This document shows, piece by piece, positions 6,207-11,572 of a stretch of 11,572 nt of DNA. Each line of letters starts with the position of its first letter. The stretch's first letter is position 1. The translations under genes were made by a program, and so were the position numbers. A model generated the notes under the pieces. It saw only the letters and a program-made list of their open reading frames with translations. It had not been told where the DNA came from and made no database searches. The DNA lies in contig JBEKCS010000087.1 in the NCBI GenBank assembly GCA_050014755.1, forward strand, positions 1 to 11,572. Reading direction: 5' to 3'. This stretch comes from Bog-756 sp050014755 (lineage in GTDB: Bacteria > Actinomycetota > Acidimicrobiia > Acidimicrobiales > RAAP-2).

Positions 6207-7196
6207 TCAGGCCACCGACGGGCGGGGGTGGAGCCCGGCGGCGGTGTAGAGGGCGTCGATGACCACCATGTTGGCCACCGCGTCGGACGGCGGGGTGAGG
6301 ATCGGCTCCCCCCGGAGCACGGCCCCGCAGAAGGCATCGAGCTGGAAGGCGTAGGTATGCCGATGGGTGAACGTCTCGCGGCGGGTCTTCCCTGCCGCGG
6401 TGACCGACAGTCGGTGCCACATCTGCGGCCCGAGCGGGTTGATCAGGGTGATGCGGCCCTTGGAGCCCCACACCCGGGCCGACAGGCGCAGGAGCGATGA
6501 CGACCACATGGATGCCGTCACCTTCCCCGGGTAGCCACCCGGGAAGAGGAGCTCCCCGGTCATGGCCCGGTCGACCTCCTCGGAGTGGAGCTTGGCCCGG
6601 GCCGACGCGACCTCGGGCTCGCCCCCGCCGAAGGTACGGGCCATGTGGACGGCGTAGCAGCCGGCGTCCATGGTGGCTCCGCCGGCCAGATCCAGCTGGT
6701 AGCGGATGTCCGAAAACCGCGGGAGGGGGAAGCAGAGCGCGGTCTCGACCCGTTCGAGGTCACCGAGCTCCCCACCGGAGATGATCTCGACCGCCCGCTT
6801 GGCCATCGGGTGGTAGCGGTAGTGGAAGGCCTCCATCACGACCAGCCCCGACTGCTCGGCTTCGGCCGCCACCACCCTGGCCTCGGCGGCGTTGGAGGTG
6901 AACGGCTTCTCGCACAGCACGTGCTTTCCGGCGGCGACGGCCTTCCGGGTCCATTCGGCGTGCAGTCCGTTGGGCAGCGGGTTGTAGATGGCATCGACCC
7001 CGGGGTCGTCGATCACCGCCTGGTAGGAGTCGGCCACCCGCGGGATCCCGTGCTTGGACGCGAAGGCCTCGGCCTTGGACCGGTCCCGGGCCGCCACCAC
7101 CACCACCTCGGCCTCGTCGTTCGTGCGGGCCGGGCGGACGATCCCGTTCGGGGCGATCCTGGCCGCCCCCAGGATGCCGATTCGTACGATGCTCAC
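6207..7196 (-). CDS. Gfo/Idh/MocA family NAD(P)-dependent oxidoreductase
   Basis: 329 residues. Start GTG 7196, preceded by GGGGGA with 5 nt spacing. The N-terminal Rossmann fold begins at once: IGILGAARIA (6-15, GxxGxxxIA) binds NAD(P), and VVVAARDRSKAEAFASKHG (32-50) forms the second strand and helix. YNPLPNGLHAEW (71-82) and CEKPFTSNAAEA (95-106) follow; K97 of the EKP motif is the conserved catalytic lysine. The C-terminal domain has GGATMDAGCYAVH (172-184), where D177 and Y181 match the D-x-G-x-Y pattern of the dihydrodiol dehydrogenase / glucose-fructose oxidoreductase / xylose dehydrogenase branch. Such enzymes oxidise or reduce sugars or cyclic diols. Length is normal and all key residues are present, so it should be active; the substrate is unknown. 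It lies 91 bp downstream of the acyl-CoA dehydrogenase-like gene on the same strand, so co-transcription is possible but not required. Confidence 0.92.
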   Translation of the reverse strand: MSIVRIGILGAARIAPNGIVRPARTNDEAEVVVVAARDRSKAEAFASKHGIPRVADSYQAVIDDPGVDAIYNPLPNGLHAEWTRKAVAAGKHVLCEKPFTSNAAEARVVAAEAEQSGLVVMEAFHYRYHPMAKRAVEIISGGELGDLERVETALCFPLPRFSDIRYQLDLAGGATMDAGCYAVHMARTFGGGEPEVASARAKLHSEEVDRAMTGELLFPGGYPGKVTASMWSSSLLRLSARVWGSKGRITLINPLGPQMWHRLSVTAAGKTRRETFTHRHTYAFQLDAFCGAVLRGEPILTPPSDAVANMVVIDALYTAAGLHPRPSVA

Positions 7197-7287
7197 GGGT
7201 GTCCCCCTGGTTCGTTGGGCGCCGTCGTCGACGACCGCCGTTGGAATGCTGCTCCATACCGGACCGTCGATCCTGAGGACCAGCTCG

Positions 7288-8463
7288 CTAGATCTCCTTG
7301 CGGATCAGGAGCGAGTGGGCTGTGGCCTGCAGCGTCCTGTCGCTGTTGACCATGAGCGGCGCGGCGTTGGCATCCCTCATCATGCGGGCCAGGCTGGTCT
7401 GAGTGCCGTTCTTGTAGCCCTCCAAGCCGCAGATCCCCATGGCCCGCTGCACGATGTCGAGGACCAGGGCACTCGACGAGAGCTTGATGTTGTCGAGGTT
7501 GCTCGAGAAGCCCATGGTGTCGACCTCGCTGGTCTCCTTCAGCCGCTCGTATCGGTCCGCCCCCGCGCCGATCACCTCTCGCATCTGGTGGAGGACCACG
7601 CCCAGCTCAGCCAGCCGAATGGCCCCGATGGGCGGGGTGCCGTCCGCCAGCTCCGTCCGGTGCCCGCGCGCCTTGACCCGCACCGAGGCATGGGCACGCT
7701 GCGCCGCACCTTCGGCCAGGCCCAGCCATACCGAGCTGAGCAGGATGCAGCCGTAGGCCAGCACGGTTCGGACGAATGCCGTGGCGAAGTCGTCGACGAC
7801 CATGTGGGCGGGCACATCGGCGACCACACGCATCGGGACGCTGCACGTACCGCGGAGGCCCAAGGTGTCCCAATCGCCGGCAGGCGTCATGCTGACATCG
7901 GGAGCCAGGCACACCGCGAACGCCTGCTCCTGTCCAGGGCTGTCGGGAGTCCGTCGCGCCGTGACCAACACCCCGTCCGCATACTGCCCGTAGGACACGG
8001 CGGAGGCCTGCTTGTCGAGATGGAAGCCACCGTCGATCGGCTCGAGCGCACAGATGCTCCTGCGCCCGTCGCCCCCCAGTCCGACCTCGCTGAAGGCGTT
8101 GGCCAGGAGAAGGTCACCGGCCACCAGGAGGGGGTAGACCCGTTCCCGCATGGCCGGCGTCCCGTGGCGCACGATGGCCGCCACCTGAATGTGGTGCATG
8201 GCCAGGACCATGCCGCTCGAGCCACAGTGGGCGGCCACGGCCGCCACCGACTGAGACGTCTCCCCAATTGTTGACCCGGCCCCGCCGGACTCCTTCGGCA
8301 CCAACGCGGCAAGTAGTCCCGCGGAGCGGAGTTCGTCGACGGTCTCGATCGGGAACCGTGCACCGACGTCGACGTCGTCTGCCCACCGTGCAGCCACCTC
8401 TCGGCCGATGCGCTTGCTTTCGGCCACCACGTCGAACACGGGCGACACAGTCACGGACGACAC
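7288..8463 (-). CDS. Acyl-CoA dehydrogenase-fold protein lacking the usual catalytic glutamate
   Basis: 391 residues if it starts at GTG 8463. GTG 8454, three codons later, lies 7 nt after a TAAGGT -10-like element and could be a leaderless start instead. The three domains of acyl-CoA dehydrogenases are visible: an N-terminal helical part (about 10-118, with LRSAGLLAALVPKESGGAG), a beta domain (ANAFSEVGLGG 121-131; DTLGLRGTCSVPM 199-211), and a C-terminal helical domain with GICGLEGY (343-350). In medium-chain enzymes the catalytic Glu is in an IYEGT motif near the C-terminus; here the matching segment reads RDANAAPLMVNSDR (363-376) with no Glu. The alternative helix-G position used by isovaleryl-CoA dehydrogenase (around 262-272, RVKARGHRTEL) also lacks an obvious equivalent. 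It is therefore probably not a standard alpha,beta-dehydrogenase. A flavin-dependent oxidase or hydroxylase-like role, or a specialised carrier-bound substrate, are options. Confidence 0.85.
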   Translation of the reverse strand: MSSVTVSPVFDVVAESKRIGREVAARWADDVDVGARFPIETVDELRSAGLLAALVPKESGGAGSTIGETSQSVAAVAAHCGSSGMVLAMHHIQVAAIVRHGTPAMRERVYPLLVAGDLLLANAFSEVGLGGDGRRSICALEPIDGGFHLDKQASAVSYGQYADGVLVTARRTPDSPGQEQAFAVCLAPDVSMTPAGDWDTLGLRGTCSVPMRVVADVPAHMVVDDFATAFVRTVLAYGCILLSSVWLGLAEGAAQRAHASVRVKARGHRTELADGTPPIGAIRLAELGVVLHQMREVIGAGADRYERLKETSEVDTMGFSSNLDNIKLSSSALVLDIVQRAMGICGLEGYKNGTQTSLARMMRDANAAPLMVNSDRTLQATAHSLLIRKEI

Positions 8464-8467
8464 CTTA
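8462..8467 (-). promoter_or_regulatory. TANNNT -10 element before the acyl-CoA dehydrogenase-like gene
   Basis: TAAGGT on the minus strand is followed by exactly 7 nt and GTG 8454, the same geometry as at 2970 and 3060. If it is used, the protein would start three residues later than the longest frame and be translated from a leaderless mRNA. The 48-bp gap to the upstream gene leaves room for a promoter. Confidence 0.3.
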
Positions 8468-8511
8468 CGGACGCTCTCGTCCGGGGCGCCAATGGACGCA
8501 GCTCACCCCCG

Positions 8512-9189
8512 TCACGGGGAGGAGGCGCCTGCCAGCGTCGGCGACACCGGATGCCGCGTCCCTCCGAACCGGAGGTACAGCGCGATCGCCCCGCTGGCCA
8601 GCGCCGCATAGAAGCACCAGAGCGACGTGAACCCGTCGGCACACAATCGGGCCAGCACGGCGATGGCGATCAGGTTGGACACGCCGAACCAGAAGAGGTG
8701 TCGGAATCCGGAGACCAGCATGGGGCCGCAGGTCGCCACGATGTAGAGCCCGGTGATGATGATCCCGTGCTCGAGGCCGACCGAGTAGGCGAGGTGATAC
8801 GCGCCGAGCCGTGCCGTCGGATGGGTGCGGAGCATCGAGTGCAACAAGATGGCGCCGGTCACCGCCCCGAGCGCCACGAACGGCACGATCCTCAGGCGCC
8901 TCGCCCGGGTCCGTTCGATTCCGAGTACCAGCAGTGGCGCGATGACCGGCAGGAGCACCAGTGCGAACAGGAGGTAGATCCACATCGCCACGGTGCCGAT
9001 CCGGGGTGACACCATGCCACGGAGGCTCCACCACACGAATGCCTCGTCGATCTGGTGCACTCCGAGCAGGACGGGTAGCGCGGCCACGAACAGATACTCC
9101 GGCTTCGCTTCGAGGTGACGGCAGGCGTCGACGCCGATTCCCACGATCACCACGCCCGCCGCAAGGTCACCGTCGGCCGAGAAGCACAC
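8512..9189 (-). CDS. DUF6629-like integral membrane protein
   Basis: 225 residues. GTG 9189 is chosen because the protein then begins MCFSA, the conserved N-terminus of this family of actinobacterial membrane proteins; no strong Shine-Dalgarno sequence is visible. About seven hydrophobic segments can be traced, near residues 6-22, 32-50, 66-90, 101-119, 139-156, 163-182 and 186-206. A conserved-looking HQIDEAFVWW motif (45-54) lies at the end of the second. Charged loops such as IERTRARRLR (91-100) lie between segments. No enzyme motif is recognised; function is unknown for the family as far as I know. It is upstream of the acyl-CoA dehydrogenase-like gene on the same strand, 48 bp apart, and 73 bp after the gatD stop. 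Confidence 0.75.
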   Translation of the reverse strand: MCFSADGDLAAGVVIVGIGVDACRHLEAKPEYLFVAALPVLLGVHQIDEAFVWWSLRGMVSPRIGTVAMWIYLLFALVLLPVIAPLLVLGIERTRARRLRIVPFVALGAVTGAILLHSMLRTHPTARLGAYHLAYSVGLEHGIIITGLYIVATCGPMLVSGFRHLFWFGVSNLIAIAVLARLCADGFTSLWCFYAALASGAIALYLRFGGTRHPVSPTLAGASSP

Positions 9190-9262
9190 TCAGGACATGC
9201 CGGCTTCCCTGTCGTCGATTGGCCGGATCGGGCTCATCGACCACCGTACCCCGCACAATGGG

Positions 9263-10087
9263 TCAGCGACCTGTCAGGACCCGGGCCACCTTCGCCCGCC
9301 AACCTGTCCCGCCCGGGGCCGCGACCGCCTCCAGGCGTTCGGAGCGCAGGGCCAGCTCCTCGTGGTCGTCGAGCGGCTCGAGGACGACCCCCGTCCCCAC
9401 CGGCGAGCCCTCGGGGGCAAGTGCCCAGCCGAGCAGCAGGTCGGCCAGCGCCGTGTTCCGGGCCAGCACCGGGCCGTGGAGGTAGGTGCCGAGCACCCGC
9501 CCGGACCACGCCCCCTCGTCGCCGCCCCCCCCGCCGTTGCCCACGCCGCGCTCGACGGTGGCCAGCACCCGTGCCCCGGAGCCCACCGTGGTCACCCCGC
9601 CGTGGTTCTCGAAGCCGCTGAGCCTCGGAAGACGGTCACCGCGCGCCGTGCGGGGGGCATCGGCGACAGGAGTGGCCACCAGTTCCCCCACCGCCCTCGG
9701 CCCGGTCCCCTTCCGGGTGGTGAGATCGAGCAGACCCAGTCCGTCGCGCCGTGCGCCCGTGCTGTCCGGGAACGACCGACCGAGCAGCTGGAACCCGGCG
9801 CACACCCCGAGCACCACCGCGCCCTCCTCCACCCGGCGGGCCAGGGTGCCGTCGTCGACCAGGGAGGTGGCCGCCCGGACCTGGGGCCCGTCCTCCCCAC
9901 CGCCGATCGTGTACAGATCGGCCTCGGGCAGGGCCCGGTCCGACGGTGCCTGGACGAGGTCGACGTCGATCCCCCGCCACGCGGCCCGCCTGGCCAGTAC
10001 CAGCGCGTTGCCGCCGTCGCCGTAGGTGCCGAGCAGGTCGGGGTAGACGACGGCGATGGTGAGCGGTCGGCTCCGGTCCGTACTCAC
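9263..10087 (-). CDS. gatD: Lipid II isoglutaminyl synthase, glutamine amidotransferase subunit GatD
   Basis: 274 residues. The GTG start at 10087 overlaps the murT TGA (GTGA); the frame is open much further upstream, but that part is a shadow of murT. GatD hydrolyses glutamine and passes ammonia to MurT, which amidates the D-glutamate of the lipid II stem peptide in the cytoplasm. This is a CobB/CobQ-type class I amidotransferase: VVYPDLLGTYGDGGNALVLARRA (13-35), DLYTIGGGEDGPQ (57-69), the nucleophile elbow GVCAGFQLLG (94-103) with catalytic C96, and SGFENHGG (157-164). TYLHGPVLARN (201-211) follows, with the catalytic H204. All catalytic residues expected for GatD are there. An odd feature is a glycine-rich loop at about 184-192 (NGGGGGDEG), encoded across a run of eight C at 9525-9532. 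The short C-terminal tail ends VARVLTGR. Function is well supported by the motif set and the murT partner. Confidence 0.95.
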   Translation of the reverse strand: MSTDRSRPLTIAVVYPDLLGTYGDGGNALVLARRAAWRGIDVDLVQAPSDRALPEADLYTIGGGEDGPQVRAATSLVDDGTLARRVEEGAVVLGVCAGFQLLGRSFPDSTGARRDGLGLLDLTTRKGTGPRAVGELVATPVADAPRTARGDRLPRLSGFENHGGVTTVGSGARVLATVERGVGNGGGGGDEGAWSGRVLGTYLHGPVLARNTALADLLLGWALAPEGSPVGTGVVLEPLDDHEELALRSERLEAVAAPGGTGWRAKVARVLTGR

Positions 10088-11403
10088 AACGCCCTCCGAA
10101 GGTCGGCGAATGCGGTGTAGTTGCCCAGGAACTCGGTCGTCGGGCCCGGGGCGGACCGCCATAGGGCGTGGTCGAGGGCGGCGACGGGGCCGTCGACCAC
10201 GTCGTGATCGACCTCGGCGTAGCGGAGACGGACGGCGAGATCGAGCCGCCGGTCGCCGGTGGCCACGACCGACCGGCCGGCCAGGCGTTCGAAGGGCACG
10301 TCCCACAGCCAGCTGGTGTCGAGCCCGTCGGCGGTGCGGGCGTTGACCGACAGCACCACCGGGGCCGAGGTGTCCCCCGACTCGTCGAAGAGGTCGAACA
10401 CCGCCGTCCACCCGGCCGGGTTCTTGGCCAGCATGAGGCGGACCGGGCGACCACCACGGGTCACCGTCGAGAACCGGCCGGCCACCTCGGTCACCGCGCG
10501 CAGGCGCCCGAGGACCGCGTCGACGGCAGCAGGTCCACCGTCGGCTCCCGGCATGGACAGGGCGGCGATCGCCGCCATACCGGCGTTGGCCCGGTTGAAC
10601 TGCCCGGGGAGCTCCAGGGCGAACTCGTGGCGGACCCCGTCGGCCACGACCAGCTCGTGCCCGACCACCTCGGCATCGGTGTCCGGCCGGGCGAACTCGC
10701 AGCTGTCGCATCCCCACCAGCCGCCGCCGTCGAACGAGATCCGCCCTCCGCACGCAGGGCAGCCCACGGCGTCGTCGTGCCACACCTGTCCGGCACCGAC
10801 CCACCGGACCGCCGGGGCCGCCTGGGCGGCCCAGGCCACCATCGGGTCGTCGGCGTTGGCCACCACCACGGTCCCCGCCACCCCGGGACCGGGACCCACC
10901 AGGCCGCCGAGCGCGGCACGCCACCGGTCGACCAGCATGCGTACCTCGGAGATCCGGTCGAGCTGGTCGCGCGAGAGGTTGAGGAGCACGATCACCGCCG
11001 GGTCGGTGTCGTCGATTACCCGGCCCAGATAGCCCTCGTCGACCTCCAACACGGCAATGGGGGCGGACGGCGACCCGACCAGGGCGGCGACGTGCCCGGG
11101 TGGCATGTTGGCCCCCGTGTCGTTGCTGACGACCGACGCGGCGCCACCCGCCCCGTCCAGGGCGGCGGCCAACAGTCGGGTGGTCGTCGTCTTGCCGTTG
11201 GTCCCCGAGATCAGCGCCACCCGCCGGTCGTGCGCCAGCGAGGCGAGGAGCCCGGGGTCGATGACGAGTCCGGCACGACCGCCGGCCACCGTGCCGCTCC
11301 CCCGCCCGAGGGCACGGGAGAGTCCGTTGACGGCCGAGACGGCGGCCACGGCCAGGGTGGTCCGGGCCCCGTAGGCCGGACGGGTGGTGGCGCGTACGGT
11401 CAC
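10084..11403 (-). CDS. murT: Lipid II isoglutaminyl synthase, Mur-ligase-like subunit MurT
   Basis: 439 residues. Start GTG 11403 overlaps the stop of the upstream acyltransferase (GTGA). MurT activates the alpha-carboxylate of D-Glu in lipid II with ATP and amidates it with ammonia from GatD. Mur-ligase central domain: GTNGKTTTTRLLAAAL (67-82, P-loop), SNDTGANMPPG (93-103), VLEVDEGYL (118-126) and LNLSRDQLDR (141-150). A four-cysteine zinc ribbon typical of MurT is inserted: CPAC at 215-218 and CDSC at 232-235. The C-terminal DUF1727 domain begins after GQFNRANAGMAA (267-278) and contains LAKNPAGW (325-332) and NARTADGLDTSWLWDV (354-369), the latter supplying the acidic residue thought to complete the GatD active site. 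An Ala-rich N-terminus (15-35) precedes the domain. Length is standard. It is co-translated with gatD; the whole unit would be transcribed from beyond the right edge. Confidence 0.96.
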   Translation of the reverse strand: MTVRATTRPAYGARTTLAVAAVSAVNGLSRALGRGSGTVAGGRAGLVIDPGLLASLAHDRRVALISGTNGKTTTTRLLAAALDGAGGAASVVSNDTGANMPPGHVAALVGSPSAPIAVLEVDEGYLGRVIDDTDPAVIVLLNLSRDQLDRISEVRMLVDRWRAALGGLVGPGPGVAGTVVVANADDPMVAWAAQAAPAVRWVGAGQVWHDDAVGCPACGGRISFDGGGWWGCDSCEFARPDTDAEVVGHELVVADGVRHEFALELPGQFNRANAGMAAIAALSMPGADGGPAAVDAVLGRLRAVTEVAGRFSTVTRGGRPVRLMLAKNPAGWTAVFDLFDESGDTSAPVVLSVNARTADGLDTSWLWDVPFERLAGRSVVATGDRRLDLAVRLRYAEVDHDVVDGPVAALDHALWRSAPGPTTEFLGNYTAFADLRRAL

Positions 11404-11572
11404 GCCGAGGGACGTGTGGCGGCCAATTCCTCGTCGGTGGGAACGTGCTCCCGGCGTGCCTCGTCGGGGAGCAGGCCGACGATGGCGGCCATGAGCGCTG
11501 CCGTGTCGGCCACCGCGTCGGTGAGCTCGAGGCCGACCGGGGGTCCGACGGTGACGGTCACCCGTGGCGGGT
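11400..11572 (-). CDS. Probable lysophospholipid acyltransferase, C-terminal fragment
   Basis: Only the last 56 codons are inside the window; the gene continues past the right edge. The visible part contains a short strand (VTVTVGPPVGLEL), an amphipathic helix (DAVADTAALMAAIVGLLPDEARREH) and a tail VPTDEELAATRPSA. This resembles the C-termini of actinobacterial PlsC-type 1-acylglycerol-3-phosphate acyltransferases, where a 'v.fGpP' strand is followed by a helix and a PTEEELART-like tail. The catalytic NHxxxxD and FPEG motifs would lie outside the window, so the assignment rests on this tail. Its TGA (11402-11400) overlaps the murT GTG, so it is the upstream member of the same operon. Confidence 0.55.
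   Translation of the reverse strand, partial: PPRVTVTVGPPVGLELTDAVADTAALMAAIVGLLPDEARREHVPTDEELAATRPSA

Noticed and set aside
7224..7235. Perfect 12-bp palindrome GTCGTCGACGAC upstream of the Gfo/Idh/MocA gene
   Set aside because: It is made of the common GTC/GAC words of this genome, does not extend further and has no promoter element nearby, so chance is likely.
7054..8274. 406-codon plus-strand open frame
   Set aside because: It lies opposite the acyl-CoA dehydrogenase-like and Gfo/Idh/MocA genes, and has low-complexity composition and no motif.
10088..10924. Upstream extension of the gatD frame (553-codon version)
   Set aside because: The extension is a frame shadow of murT; GatD homology begins at the GTG that overlaps the murT stop, so it is not a fusion.
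1..11572. Search for defence systems, CRISPR arrays, tRNAs, insertion sequences, phage or integrase genes
   Set aside because: No spaced repeats, cloverleaf-like sequences, transposase motifs or defence domains were seen. Gene content is ordinary chromosomal metabolism and envelope functions.

Overview
The window is GC-rich, densely coded chromosomal DNA with short intergenic gaps, frequent GTG starts and 4-nt GTGA/ATGA gene overlaps. Together with a MurT/GatD lipid II amidation pair and a DUF6629-type membrane protein, this points to an actinobacterium. An Acidimicrobiia-like lineage is my guess, not something the sequence proves. I see no rRNA, tRNA, CRISPR array, insertion sequence or phage genes.

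Layout, left to right. (1) Positions 1-1915, plus strand: the 3' part of a LarA-like (DUF2088 / lactate racemase-related) gene, coupled by a GTGA overlap to a PlsC-type acyltransferase, and closed by a strong hairpin at 1931-1964. (2) Positions 1981-3983: a divergent pair made of an unrecognised protein with a Cys/His-rich N-terminus (minus strand) and a membrane-anchored minimal zincin metalloprotease (plus strand). The 146-bp gap between them holds TANNNT-type -10 elements and a possible 15-codon leader ORF. (3) Positions 3989-6173: a small regulated module. A TetR-family regulator (plus) faces a two-gene minus-strand operon of a PPOX-fold flavin/F420 protein and a fumarylacetoacetate-hydrolase-family enzyme. 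A near-perfect 22-bp palindrome, carrying a TATTAT -10 candidate in each arm, lies between them. (4) Positions 6207-9189, minus strand: a DUF6629-like membrane protein, an acyl-CoA dehydrogenase-fold protein lacking the usual catalytic glutamate, and a Gfo/Idh/MocA oxidoreductase, with gaps of 48 and 91 bp. (5) Positions 9263-11572, minus strand: a tightly coupled envelope operon consisting of the C-terminus of a probable lysophospholipid acyltransferase, then murT, then gatD, each joined by a GTGA overlap.

How they work together. MurT and GatD form the enzyme that amidates the D-glutamate of lipid II, and their coupling to an acyltransferase gives the right end an envelope theme. The TetR/PPOX/FAH module reads as an inducible, probably catabolic, unit. 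The LarA-like/acyltransferase pair and the Cys-rich protein/zincin pair are the least explained parts. I found no clear multi-gene defence or mobile system. The most interesting points are the dual-promoter operator, the LarA-like/acyltransferase coupling, the anchored zincin with its divergent Cys-rich neighbour, and the acyl-CoA dehydrogenase homologue without its catalytic base.
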